Below are positions 52,770 through 61,291 of a stretch of 64,000 bases of DNA, piece after piece (the stretch's first letter is position 1; every line of letters begins with the position of its first letter). Where the stretch lies: the NCBI RefSeq assembly GCF_038967635.1, contig NZ_CP152413.1, positions 5,460,001 through 5,524,000 on the forward strand, given 5' to 3'. The stretch comes from Bradyrhizobium sp. B124. GTDB lineage: Bacteria > Pseudomonadota > Alphaproteobacteria > Rhizobiales > Xanthobacteraceae. The notes below the pieces were generated by a model that searched no databases, was not told where the DNA came from, and saw only the letters and a list, made by a program, of their open reading frames with translations. Made by a program: the position numbers and the translations under genes.

Positions 52770-53837
52770 GTGAGTGCATTTGAACAAGGTCGCGTACGGT
52801 CCGGCGACGGCGGCTTGGCGAATGCGGCCGCCGAAAAGCTCCGTTCGATGATCCCGGTCGCCGGCGCGATCGCCTATCCGTTCCTGCTCGATGGATTTCA
52901 TCTCGCGGTCTCTCCTGCGAGCGGCCAGCCCTCGCCTGGCCGGATGGTTCTGGCGGCGCTGCTTCTGCTGGCCGCGACGGCCGCGCCCTTGCTGGGTCTG
53001 GCCTGCGCCTATTGGCTGACCAAGCCAGCGCCTTCGTCGTTCGAGCTGCGCGCCCGGCGGCTCGCCTATCTCAGCATCGGTGCGCCGCCGCTGTTCGTGC
53101 TGACCGGCGTCGGTCTTGGATTGCTGCACATCCATGTCAGCGACGAGCTCGTCTGGGTCGCGGGTTGGCTCGCCACGTGTCTCTATGTGCTGCTCGGCGG
53201 CGAGCAAGAGCGGCCGGCAACATCGGCCGCGGCTCCTCCGTCCATTGCCGGATGGCGTGTCACGCATGGCATCGCCGCGGCGGTCATCCTTCTCTATGTC
53301 GCGTTTCACTTCACCAATCATCTGCTCGGCCTGCTCGGACCCGAGGTTCATGCCGCCGTGATGAAGCTCGGCCGCACGGTCTATCGATCGTCCGTGGTCG
53401 AGCCGGTGCTTGTCGCTTTGATGCTGTTCCAGGTCGCGGTCGGAGTGCGGCTCGCCTGGCGCTGGAGTTCACGGCCGGCGGACGGATTCCGCGTGTTTCA
53501 GATCGGCTCCGGCGTCTACCTCGCGGCGTTCATCGTCACCCATCTGAATTCCGCGTTCGTCTCGGCGCGAGCCGTGCACCACATCGACACCAATTGGGAC
53601 TGGGCGTCGGGCGCACCGACCGGCCTGATCCCCGACGCCTGGAGCATCCGCCTGGTGCCGCACTACGCCCTCGGCGTCTTCTTCGTCCTCGCGCATCTCG
53701 CTTCAGGATTGCGCGGCGTCCTGATCGCGCACGGCATGGCGACGGCGGTCGCCAACCGGATCTGGGCAACCGGGCTCGCAGCCGGCGCGCTGATCGCAAT
53801 TGCGATCATGAGCGGACTGTGTGGCGCGCGGATCTAG
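52770..53837 (+). CDS. Multi-His polytopic membrane protein, cytochrome-b-like
   Basis: A 355-residue protein from the GTG at 52770 (GGAG 7 bases upstream). It has about eight hydrophobic segments in two halves. The second half has intramembrane histidines: VTHGIAAAVILLYVAFHFTNHLLG, FIVTHLNSAFVSARAVHH and VPHYALGVFFVLAHLASGLRGVLIAHG. The pattern recalls the haem-b anchor subunits of succinate dehydrogenase/fumarate reductase. No partner flavoprotein gene is nearby. A decayed copy of its 3' half lies at 56657-57000, beyond the glycosyltransferase-like gene. The haem role is an inference. Confidence 0.75.
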   Translation: MSAFEQGRVRSGDGGLANAAAEKLRSMIPVAGAIAYPFLLDGFHLAVSPASGQPSPGRMVLAALLLLAATAAPLLGLACAYWLTKPAPSSFELRARRLAYLSIGAPPLFVLTGVGLGLLHIHVSDELVWVAGWLATCLYVLLGGEQERPATSAAAPPSIAGWRVTHGIAAAVILLYVAFHFTNHLLGLLGPEVHAAVMKLGRTVYRSSVVEPVLVALMLFQVAVGVRLAWRWSSRPADGFRVFQIGSGVYLAAFIVTHLNSAFVSARAVHHIDTNWDWASGAPTGLIPDAWSIRLVPHYALGVFFVLAHLASGLRGVLIAHGMATAVANRIWATGLAAGALIAIAIMSGLCGARI

Positions 53838-53963
53838 AGCGTTTTGGAGCGAGGCCTGTCCCGCACTTGATGCGGGATGGACACCGGTTCGCGTGAAGAA
53901 AACGCGTCAAAGCAAGAATCTAGAGCTTCGGTTCTGATTCAATCAGAACCGAAAATGCTCTAG
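53838..53963. repeat. Intergenic repeat cluster between convergent genes
   Basis: It includes CACCGGTTCGCGTGAAGAAAACGCGTC (53882-53909, the inverse of the 33112 and 63615 element) and the hairpin CTAGAGCTTCGGTTCTGATT...AATCAGAACCGAAAATGCTCTAG. Both flanking genes end within TCTAG sequence at its edges, so the repeat supplies or abuts both stop codons. Confidence 0.8.
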
Positions 53964-56587
53964 GCGGCGCAAATCGTTCGATAAGCGGCCAGTTGGAGCG
54001 CGACGACGCGCTGCGCGGAATGACACTTCTCAAACCACAGACGCGCGGCATCGCCGCGGCCATTGCCGTCCAGCGGATCAGCAAGAACCTCGAGAATCCG
54101 GGCCGCGCACGACTCGACGCTGTCGGCGACCAGGCAGGGCGGCGCCGCTCCAAAGAACTCCGCTGATTGGGTTTCATCAAGGTTGGTTATAACGCGGCGT
54201 CCGAGCGCCATTGCCTCAAAGGTAACGCCGCCGATCGCTGGTATCCTGAACTGATCGACGACGACGTCGCTCGCGCAGTACCGCTGTCGAAGCTCCGCCT
54301 TGTTCAACGACGGTATCCACGAAACTATGTCTTCAATTCGAAGTTCCTGAATGAGTTCCTTGCTTCGGTAAACGTCAACACCCCACTCGACCAGGATGAT
54401 GCGAAAATCGCGATCCGCTTGCGCAACCTGCGCTGCCGCCCTCAAGAACAGATCATTGCCCTTCTGCATCGAAACAGGTGCAGCGTGCCAATGATGGCGT
54501 GTCGGGCTAAAGAATGTGGTGACCTTGGGGTCCCGCTTCGGAATCTTGAGGCCTGCTCGAAAGCTTGAAATCTTTTCATCGTCGAAGGCATGCGGAAGAT
54601 AAACGGTCCGCTCTCTCTTCAACTTCAGCCGTGCCACAGACGGCAGCACGTCCGAGTTGGTCACGAAGGAGAAAGCCGCATTCTTGTACGACGCCGAACA
54701 AAGAATGCCATTATAGGTTTTCTCAAAAGGCATTTCGCGCAACGTGCCATGCTCGTAACATGTGTAATTCTTGAGTCCGTTGATGAACGGAATGAACCCG
54801 TCGATCGAATAGCCCTGAATGATGTCATAGTGCTCCAATACGTCAGCGAATTCATTGGCAATGCTGGATGCGAAGGCTTCGACCAAGACCAGGGCTTCTG
54901 CCGGATAATCCGTGAACTGTCGCAGCAGGTCACCAAGACGTGCCGCACGTTGCGAAGCGTTTCGATCCTCGCCCTTGCCGTACTTTTCGAAGTAGCGAAA
55001 CTCCGGGCGGTCGACGATGTCCGGTTGGGTCACCACGGCAATGCCTGACGAACCGACGTCAGCGGCCGCGCCGTTGCTTGCGGCCGGCGTCACGATGTCA
55101 AGATTTGGGATCGTCAAGACATCGCTTTCGCTTGCAACCGGCCTCGCGGCGTCAGGATCCGGTATCGTGAAGGCATCAGCAGGAAACTCGAAACCATAAC
55201 GCGGCAGGCCGCGGCTGCGTCTCTGACTTCGCCAGATTGCGACCGCGAAACTTGGCCTGGCGACAGCGCCGGTTTCCGCCTCACGCCGCAAATGAGCAAA
55301 TACATATTTCGTCAGCAGGGAGCGATAGATCGATGTAAGGCGGCTAGGTCCTTGGGGATTTGGTGACCGCGGATCGCGAGACGTCCCATCTTCATTGCTT
55401 TCGCCTGCAGCCGGCGTCGCGGTGTCAGGATTCGGGGTCGTGAAGGCATCGGCAGGAAACTCGAAGCCAAAGCGCGGCAGGCCGCGGCTGCGTCTCTGGT
55501 TTCGCCAGATTGCGACCGCCAAGCTCGACCCGTCGACAACGCCGGTTTCCGCCTCACGCCGCAAATGAGCAAATACGTACTTCGTTAGCAGGGAACGATA
55601 GATTGATACGAGGCGGCTTGGTCCTTTGGGACTTGATGACCGCGAGCCGCGGAACGTCCGATATTGATTGCCTTCGCTTGCAGCCGGCGGCGCGGTGTCA
55701 GGATTCGGCATCGTGAAGACATCAGCGGAAAACTCGAAGCCAAAACGCGGCAAGCCGCGGCTGTGTCTCTGGCTTCGCCAGATTGCGACCGCCAGACTCG
55801 CCCCGGCGACAACGCCGGTTTCCGCCTCACGCCGCAGATGAACAAAGACGTACTTCGCCAGTAAGGAACGATAGGTTGAGACGAGGCGGCCTGGTCCTTC
55901 GGGATTTGGATATTCGTTGGCGAGAGATCGGCTTTGCCCAGGCCGCGGATCTGGCGAGGCCAACTTTGATGAGGCCGACGAAATCGGGGAGTGTGCAGAC
56001 TCAGGCCCTATGGTCGCCCCTGGCAGGACGATGGTCGGTTGATCGGGCGGCTGCGGGATTGCCTTGCTTGACTGGAAGTCCTGAAACTCACGCGCAATTG
56101 AAATTGTGTCTGCCAGATGCTCCGGCATCGGTGGACGGACCCGGCTCTCTGCGGCAGCGATGCCATCAAGCATCTCCCAATACCTTGCCTGCAGCAGCGT
56201 CCAGAAAAATGCTGCGGCTTCGCCGTCACCGGCGTTCTTCGCACGAAGGTACGAGAGGCAATCGAGAACGGGACCTTGCGCAAACCAATCCGGTCGTCGC
56301 CAACCGCCCAACTCGGTGGCCCACCAATCCGGGAACATGTTGTCGACGTTGCCATCGAAGCTTGCGGCCTCCCATTCCGGGCAACCCATGACGTGATAAT
56401 AGTTATAGCAAATGACATCCGCTTCGATTCCAAAGCGCCGCTGAATCAAAGCATTGTTGTAGGCGTTGTTCGCGATATTGCCGATATGCAGGACGCGCAG
56501 CGGGCGATTGTGGGCGCGTTGGAACTCCCTCAGGAAGGCAAGCTGTAGTTGAAATTCGCTATCACGATCCTTCTGCACCAACGTCAT
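53960..56587 (-). CDS. Glycosyltransferase-like protein (GT-B) with three tandem 91-residue repeats
   Basis: An 875-residue protein. Residues 1-180 look like the N-terminal Rossmann half of a GT-B glycosyltransferase (LRVLHIGNIANNAYNNALIQRRFGIEADVICYNYY). Residues 228-489 are three near-identical repeats, each with SLLxKYVFxHLRREAETG, AVAIWRxQRRSRGLPRFGFEF and PADAFTxPNPD. Residues about 520-875 resume a GT-B fold: DIIQGYSIDGFIPFI, TTFFSPTRHHW, KGNDLFLRAAAQV, RYCASDVVVDQF and GGVTFEAMALGRRVITN (donor-binding end). The repeats thus interrupt the N-terminal domain. GC content is below that of the neighbouring housekeeping genes. The role may be a surface polysaccharide; the acceptor is unknown. 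Confidence 0.82.
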   Translation of the reverse strand: MTLVQKDRDSEFQLQLAFLREFQRAHNRPLRVLHIGNIANNAYNNALIQRRFGIEADVICYNYYHVMGCPEWEAASFDGNVDNMFPDWWATELGGWRRPDWFAQGPVLDCLSYLRAKNAGDGEAAAFFWTLLQARYWEMLDGIAAAESRVRPPMPEHLADTISIAREFQDFQSSKAIPQPPDQPTIVLPGATIGPESAHSPISSASSKLASPDPRPGQSRSLANEYPNPEGPGRLVSTYRSLLAKYVFVHLRREAETGVVAGASLAVAIWRSQRHSRGLPRFGFEFSADVFTMPNPDTAPPAASEGNQYRTFRGSRSSSPKGPSRLVSIYRSLLTKYVFAHLRREAETGVVDGSSLAVAIWRNQRRSRGLPRFGFEFPADAFTTPNPDTATPAAGESNEDGTSRDPRSPNPQGPSRLTSIYRSLLTKYVFAHLRREAETGAVARPSFAVAIWRSQRRSRGLPRYGFEFPADAFTIPDPDAARPVASESDVLTIPNLDIVTPAASNGAAADVGSSGIAVVTQPDIVDRPEFRYFEKYGKGEDRNASQRAARLGDLLRQFTDYPAEALVLVEAFASSIANEFADVLEHYDIIQGYSIDGFIPFINGLKNYTCYEHGTLREMPFEKTYNGILCSASYKNAAFSFVTNSDVLPSVARLKLKRERTVYLPHAFDDEKISSFRAGLKIPKRDPKVTTFFSPTRHHWHAAPVSMQKGNDLFLRAAAQVAQADRDFRIILVEWGVDVYRSKELIQELRIEDIVSWIPSLNKAELRQRYCASDVVVDQFRIPAIGGVTFEAMALGRRVITNLDETQSAEFFGAAPPCLVADSVESCAARILEVLADPLDGNGRGDAARLWFEKCHSAQRVVALQLAAYRTICAA
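55121..55906 (-). repeat. Three in-frame tandem repeats, 273-bp period
   Basis: Units at 55634-55906, 55361-55633 and 55121-55360 (last one shorter) code for 91, 91 and about 80 residues. The marker GCGGCAGGCCGCGGCTG (with one change in one copy) recurs at 55201, 55474 and 55747, exactly 273 bases apart. Units 2 and 3 are the most alike in their first 60 codons; the linkers vary more. Confidence 0.93.
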
Positions 56588-56656
56588 TCCCCAGCAATCG
56601 TAGTTCAGGTATTAGGCTTCCGCGCGAGAACGCACAATCTACGAACACCGATTCCG

Positions 56657-57000
56657 CAGCGCTTATTCTGCTCCATGTCGCGTCTCATCTCACCAATCAT
56701 TTAGTCGGCTTGCGCATTTGGTGCGGTTGGCGTTGCGCTGGAGTTCGCGACCGGAGGATGTGTTCCGCGTGTTGCAGATCGGCTCGGGCGTTTATCTCGC
56801 CAGGTTCACGTCACCCATCTGAATACCGCGTTCGTCTCGGCGCGGGCCACGCATTCGGCGTTTTCTTCGTGTTTTCGCATCTCGCGCCGGGGTTGTGCCA
56901 TGTCCTGACGCACCGCGGGGCCGCCACGGTCGCCAACCGGGCAGCCGGCGGACCGGTCGCGATTGCGATCATATGCAGATTGTGCCGTGCGAGAATCCAG
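56657..57000 (+). pseudogene. Decayed partial copy of the cytochrome-b-like membrane protein gene
   Basis: Three blocks align in order with 53285-53830. CTCCATGTCGCGTCTCATCTCACCAATCAT matches CTCTATGTCGCGTTTCACTTCACCAATCAT. GAGTTCGCGACCGGAGGATG...CAGATCGGCTCGGGCGT and ACCCATCTGAATACCGCGTTCGTCTCGGCGCG match 53465-53570. The last block, encoding FGVFFVFSHLAPGL and AIAIICRLCRARI, matches the C-terminus. Two internal deletions of roughly 90-110 bases and several frameshifts have destroyed it. Both copies read on the + strand, on either side of the glycosyltransferase-like gene. Confidence 0.85.
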
Positions 57001-57048
57001 GCGAGTAAATCTCGCCTGCGCATCGAGACGGGGGATGTTCCTGAGGAG

Positions 57049-57124
57049 TGGTGCCGCAAGAGGGACTCGAACCCCCGACCCCGTCATTACGAATGACGTG
57101 CTCTACCAACTGAGCTATTGCGGC
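57049..57124 (-). tRNA. tRNA-Thr, anticodon CGT
   Basis: A 76-base cloverleaf with encoded CCA on the minus strand. Acceptor GCCGCAA pairs with TTGCGGC; D arm GCTC...GAGC; anticodon arm CGTCA-TTCGTAA-TGACG (anticodon CGT, reading ACG); T arm GGGGG-TTCGAGT-CCCTC. Its 3' end faces the accessory region at 51-57 kb. Confidence 0.95.
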
Positions 57125-57231
57125 GAACCGTTCGGCAACGGCCTGACAGCGCGCCACCTGATATCGGGCATGACCCCGATTGGCAAGGAAAACGCGGCTA
57201 TTGGACCACACACCGGCTATCTAACCGCGAA

Positions 57232-58989
57232 TTAGCTTCCCAAACGTGACAGAAATCCGCGCCAACCGCCGATCTGGGCCTTGGCCGGGCCGATTTGTTC
57301 CGCAAATTCGTCCACGGCGCCGTCCTCGTCGACCCCGGGGTCGTCGGGGGCCCGGACGATGGGGATTACGGCCGGAATGGGCGCGGGCGCCGCCTTCGGC
57401 AGGTCGGTCCGGGAACGGAACAGCGGGGCGGGGGCCGGGGGAGCCGATTCGGCGGCCGGCGGCGGCTCCGGCTCCGGCTCCGGGGCGGGCGGATCGGCCT
57501 GAATTGGGGCCGGGTCGGCCTCGATCGCCGCCGGCACCGGGGCGTTGTCCTGCACAGGCGGCGTGGCCGGTTCGAGTGGCTTGGCCTCGACCGGCTCAAC
57601 CGGCTTCGGCGGGGGCAGCTCGCTGGCGACTTCCTTTGGCGGCTCGACCCGGCGCGGCGCCAACATCGCCTCCTCGAACGGCGAGGGCTCGATCGCATTG
57701 CCCTTGTCGGACGGCAGCGCCGCCACCGGCGTCTGCCACTGGAAGGCATCGAGACGACCGGTAACCGGCGACACCGGACGCCAGCGGTCGGAGACATAGC
57801 CGTCCGCGGTCCACACCGGATCATGCAGCGCGCGCACCGCACGCAAGGTCCAGGCTCGCGCGCGGCCGCCGTCGCCATGTTCGGTGCGCTCGAGCTCCGC
57901 CATCAGCAGCGCGACCCGCTGCGTCGGCGCCGCCGTGAACGGCTCCAGCGCCGCACGCGCCTTGGCGAATTCGGTCGCATCGATCGCGGCGCGCGCGATT
58001 GCCAGCGCGCCTTCGATATGCCCCGGCGTTTTCGCCGCCAGCGTCTCGACGCGCACCAGGCGCTGGCGCGCGGCATCACCGAGCCGCACATGCGAATAGG
58101 CGTCGGCGAGATCGGGATGCGGCTGTGCCAGCCACGCGGTCTCGACGATACGCATCGCGCGGCGCACCTGATGCGCCTCGCTCTCGAATTTGGCGGCAAG
58201 CACCGCGGCCGGGATCAGCGTCGGCGCCAGCTTGAGCGCCTCCATCGCGCTCGCGCGCGACAAATCGCGATCGACGGTCTCGAACTCGAGCGCACGCGCC
58301 GCGAGCAGCACGCCGCGTTGCCGCCGATAGGTCGCCTTGTCGATCAACCCGGCGGCCTGGTTGTTGTCGATGATCGACAGCGCGCCGGCCCAATCGCCCT
58401 TGGCGCAGCAGAAGCCGAGCACCGCATGCGAGGCCCAAGACGAGGACGGCGACATTTTCAGCGCTTCCTCGGCAATCATCACGGCCGCAACCGGATCGTC
58501 GGCGCGCTGCGCCTCGATGAACAGGCCGCGCAGGCCGAGCAGCCGCGTGTCCGCGCGCTCGGCCATGGCGCGGAAGGCGCGCTGCGCGCCGTCGCGATCG
58601 CCGTCGAGCTGCGCCGATTGCGCGTGCAGCAACAGCGCCAGCGGATCGCCTCCGGCGTGGCGCCGTGCCACTTCGGCATGCGCGCGCGCCGCCGACGAAT
58701 CGCCATGCCCGATCGCGAGCAGGCCTTGCGTGACGGCGTGACGGCCGCGCGCGTGGCGCCGCTCGCGCCTGCCGCGGCGGACATGGCCCGGGATCTTCCA
58801 CAGCCCGCGCAGGATCACGCCGGCGACCATCGCGACGACGATGACGAGGCCGAGCAGATACATCGGCTGCTTGGACGTGAAGCGCAACCCGCCCCAGTTC
58901 AGCACGAGATCGCCGGGCTGATCGGCCAACCAGGCCGCACCCGCTGCAGCGAGCGCGATCAGCAGCAGGAACAGAATGATCCGGATCAT
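57232..58989 (-). CDS. hemY: HemY-like inner-membrane TPR protein
   Basis: A 585-residue protein of the HemY_N/TPR family, not protoporphyrinogen oxidase. Two N-terminal membrane segments (IILFLLLIALAAAGAAWLA and YLLGLVIVVAMVAGVILRGLW) enclose the HemY_N motif DLVLNWGGLRFTSKQP. A TPR-rich middle follows (ARAHAEVARRHAG, AAVMIAEEALKMSPSSSWA, AVLGFCCAKGDWAGAL). The C-terminal 150 residues are Pro/Glu-rich and probably disordered. It is thought to aid haem biosynthesis or envelope assembly. Last of the hemD - COG4223 - hemY operon (gap 20 bases). Confidence 0.9.
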   Translation of the reverse strand: MIRIILFLLLIALAAAGAAWLADQPGDLVLNWGGLRFTSKQPMYLLGLVIVVAMVAGVILRGLWKIPGHVRRGRRERRHARGRHAVTQGLLAIGHGDSSAARAHAEVARRHAGGDPLALLLHAQSAQLDGDRDGAQRAFRAMAERADTRLLGLRGLFIEAQRADDPVAAVMIAEEALKMSPSSSWASHAVLGFCCAKGDWAGALSIIDNNQAAGLIDKATYRRQRGVLLAARALEFETVDRDLSRASAMEALKLAPTLIPAAVLAAKFESEAHQVRRAMRIVETAWLAQPHPDLADAYSHVRLGDAARQRLVRVETLAAKTPGHIEGALAIARAAIDATEFAKARAALEPFTAAPTQRVALLMAELERTEHGDGGRARAWTLRAVRALHDPVWTADGYVSDRWRPVSPVTGRLDAFQWQTPVAALPSDKGNAIEPSPFEEAMLAPRRVEPPKEVASELPPPKPVEPVEAKPLEPATPPVQDNAPVPAAIEADPAPIQADPPAPEPEPEPPPAAESAPPAPAPLFRSRTDLPKAAPAPIPAVIPIVRAPDDPGVDEDGAVDEFAEQIGPAKAQIGGWRGFLSRLGS

Positions 58990-59009
58990 CGAGAACCTAT
59001 TGCAAGGAT

Positions 59010-60269
59010 TTACTGGTTGACCGTGGCGAGCGCCGCCATGGCGTTGTCGGCAAATTTCCGCGACGCGTCGAGCGCGGCGCGGCGCGCGTCCACCTTGGCG
59101 AGCCAGGCTTGCGCCGCGGTGCGATCGGCCGGCGGCAACGACTTCAATTCGCGCTCGGTCAATGCGAGATCATTATGCACGGCGGCCGATGTCACGCGCG
59201 CGACGATGCTGCCGCGGTCGGTCCCGGTGCCGTCGGTCCGCTCGATCTGGATCAGGGTGGAGGCGCCGGCCTTCAAACGATCGACCAGCCCGGCGCTGGC
59301 TGCCGCAGCGTCCGGCGGCGGCGGCGCGAGTTGCGGCACGATCTCGATCAGATCGCGGCACAGCTTGTTCGGACTAGGCACGCCTGACGCGGCGAAGACG
59401 TCAAGCGGCTTCAGCACGTCAGGATTGTCGGAGATTGATTTCGCGGCCTCGAGCGCCGAGGCATAGGGATCGCCGTGACGAACCGCGACGTCGAGCAGCG
59501 ATGCCGCGACCACGCGGCGCAGCGGCACGTCGTCCGCCTTCGCCTCGGCCTTGGTGTCGGCGATCTTGCTATCCTGCTTGGCGATCGCGGCACCCTGCGC
59601 CTTCACCGCGCCCTCGACCTTGTCGATGCGTGCCGTGATGCCGGAGATGTCGGGCGCAGCCGCGCCATCGCGCGGCGCGGCCTTCACCTCATTGACCGCC
59701 GCCGCAAGCTTGTCGGATTGCGCGCGCGTTGCGGCGAGCTCGGTGCGCAACGCGGCGATCGATTTGTCGAGCGCCTCCAGCCGCGCGGTTGCCGCGGGAT
59801 CGGCGGCCGTAGCGACCGGCCTGCCGGCTTTCGATTCAAGCGCGGTCAGGCGCGTGCCGAGTTCGTCGACCGTTGCGGCACTGGGCTGCGGCGTCGACGC
59901 CGGCGGCACCGCCGGCCAGCCGAGCAACCAGCCGACCCCGATCACCAGCGCTGCCGCGACCGCGCCCGATACCGGCGCCACCACCCAGGGTGACACCGGC
60001 CGCGACGGCTCGGCCACGGACGCCGCGGCGGCGGGCTCGGCCTGCGGCTCGGCGTGGGGAGCAGGATCGGGATGAGGCTCCGCCTCAGGCGCAGCCGCCT
60101 CCGCTGCCTTGTCGGTATCCTTGTCAGTATCCTTGGCGCCTTCCTCGCCTCCCTCGGCCGTTGGCGGCTCGCTGGAGATCTCGGTCGCCTGAAGATCGAT
60201 GGTCGGCGGCGCGCGCTTGGGCCGGGAATCCGGCGAAGGTCCTGGGTCGTCGGGCCTATCTTCAGCCAT
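59010..60269 (-). CDS. COG4223/mitofilin-like inner-membrane protein
   Basis: A 419-residue protein: acidic, Pro-rich cytoplasmic head (about 115 residues), one membrane segment (VAPVSGAVAAALVIGVGWLLGWPAV), a coiled-coil region (ATVDELGTRLTALESKAG, LDKSIAALRTELAATRAQSDKLAAAV), and a helical C-terminal domain (LRRVVAASLLDVAVRHGDPYASALEAAKS). This is the architecture of alphaproteobacterial mitofilin-type proteins encoded next to hemD and hemY. They are relatives of mitochondrial Mic60 that shape inner membranes or bridge to the outer membrane. The start at 60269 (MAEDRPDDPG) is preferred. Confidence 0.88.
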   Translation of the reverse strand: MAEDRPDDPGPSPDSRPKRAPPTIDLQATEISSEPPTAEGGEEGAKDTDKDTDKAAEAAAPEAEPHPDPAPHAEPQAEPAAAASVAEPSRPVSPWVVAPVSGAVAAALVIGVGWLLGWPAVPPASTPQPSAATVDELGTRLTALESKAGRPVATAADPAATARLEALDKSIAALRTELAATRAQSDKLAAAVNEVKAAPRDGAAAPDISGITARIDKVEGAVKAQGAAIAKQDSKIADTKAEAKADDVPLRRVVAASLLDVAVRHGDPYASALEAAKSISDNPDVLKPLDVFAASGVPSPNKLCRDLIEIVPQLAPPPPDAAAASAGLVDRLKAGASTLIQIERTDGTGTDRGSIVARVTSAAVHNDLALTERELKSLPPADRTAAQAWLAKVDARRAALDASRKFADNAMAALATVNQ

Positions 60270-60389
60270 CGCGAGGGTCCTCAAAACTACTGGCCGCACA
60301 TTGTAGCAGAATCGGCCGACGTTCTTAGAGCACGATCCTAAAAACGGAGCATTGCCTAACATCATGGTCAGACGAAAGAATTATTCCGC

Positions 60390-61118
60390 TCACGGCCGCA
60401 GGGTGCGCACCAGCGCCTCCAGCAGGGCGTTTTCGTCCGGGCGCGCCGCCACCACCACCTTGGTCGCGCCGGCGTCATGGAGCACCGCGGCGACCGCAGC
60501 CGAGATGCAGCATTGCGGCAGTGCGAGCGCCGAAATCTCGATTCCGTCGGCCCGTATGGTGTCCAGGAACGCCTGCGCGCTGCGGCGGGAATAGTGCAGC
60601 ACCGCGGTGATCCGGCTGGCCAGGAAGGCGTCACTGACCTCCGTCGGGAAGCCGGCCACCGACGCCATCCGGTAGGTGGTGTGGGTGACGACCGTCAGGC
60701 CGGTTTCGCTGAGTTCGCCCGCCAGATTGCGCGACAGGTCGGCGCCGGCGAGATAGAGCAGCGTGGCTGAAGCCGCCAGTTCGCCGGCCTTGACCCGCGC
60801 GAGCACGAGATCGCGCAAGCTCACCGCATCGCCCTTGGCCACCATCACCTTGTCGAAGCCCGCGGCGCGCGCGGCGTCGGCGGTGTGTGCGCCCACCGCG
60901 AACAGCGGCAGCCGCAACAGCCGGCTGCCGGCGAGATCAATCGCGCGCGGGGCGTTGGCGCTGGTCAGGATGACCGCGTCATAATCCGCATCATCGTCAT
61001 TGAACGGTAACGGCTCGAAGCGCAGCACCGGTGCCGCGAGGGCCTCAAAGCCGCGTTGGCGCAGCGTCGCCACCGTCGCGTCATTGTCCGGATGCGGTCG
61101 TGTGACAAGGATGGTCAC
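60390..61118 (-). CDS. hemD: Uroporphyrinogen-III synthase
   Basis: A 242-residue cytoplasmic enzyme that cyclises hydroxymethylbilane to uroporphyrinogen III, the branch point to haem and cobalamin. Sequence identity in this family is low, but [65 protein letters not shown] and [15 protein letters not shown] are characteristic. It heads the operon with COG4223 and hemY. tsaD is divergent from it. The usual neighbour hemC is not in the window. Confidence 0.9.
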   Translation of the reverse strand: MTILVTRPHPDNDATVATLRQRGFEALAAPVLRFEPLPFNDDDADYDAVILTSANAPRAIDLAGSRLLRLPLFAVGAHTADAARAAGFDKVMVAKGDAVSLRDLVLARVKAGELAASATLLYLAGADLSRNLAGELSETGLTVVTHTTYRMASVAGFPTEVSDAFLASRITAVLHYSRRSAQAFLDTIRADGIEISALALPQCCISAAVAAVLHDAGATKVVVAARPDENALLEALVRTLRP

Positions 61119-61202
61119 GGATCAGGTCTCCCGCCCTGCGAATTGGACCTTGCCGACCGATTGCACTTCAAGACCTCGCAATGCTACCCCGGAGGGGACA
61201 AT

Positions 61203-61256
61203 TTGATGAACATGATCTTGCCGGAAACCGGTTCCGGCCTGTCCGGATCATGCTGG
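61203..61256. repeat. Short interspersed repeat (ATGATC...GGATCATGCT family)
   Basis: GATGAACATGATCTTGCCGGAAACC and GGCCTGTCCGGATCATGCTGG, between hemD and tsaD. It covers a potential upstream tsaD start (ATG at 61250), which argues for the start at 61292. Confidence 0.7.
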
Positions 61257-61291
61257 TAGCACAAGGGCCGAAATTGGGACACGAACCACCG

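Noticed and set aside
52577-52783. Short + strand frame in the gap before the membrane gene
   Set aside because: No ribosome site, no domain, and it overlaps the GTG start and GGAG of the real gene.
55121-55906. CRISPR-like periodic repeat
   Set aside because: The period is 273 bases, repeats are adjacent and in frame within one gene, and there are no spacers or cas genes.
51280-57124. Intact integrative element at tRNA-Thr
   Set aside because: No integrase, no excision gene and no second copy of the tRNA 3' end was seen.
57232-58989. Protoporphyrinogen oxidase (the Gram-positive HemY)
   Set aside because: No FAD motif; it has HemY_N membrane segments and TPRs instead.
57295-59466. 723-codon + strand frame over hemY
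   Set aside because: Arg-rich shadow of the hemY coding strand, with no start signal or domain.
61181-61291. N-terminal extension of TsaD
   Set aside because: It is encoded by an interspersed repeat and is absent from the family, which starts at the [13 protein letters not shown] block.
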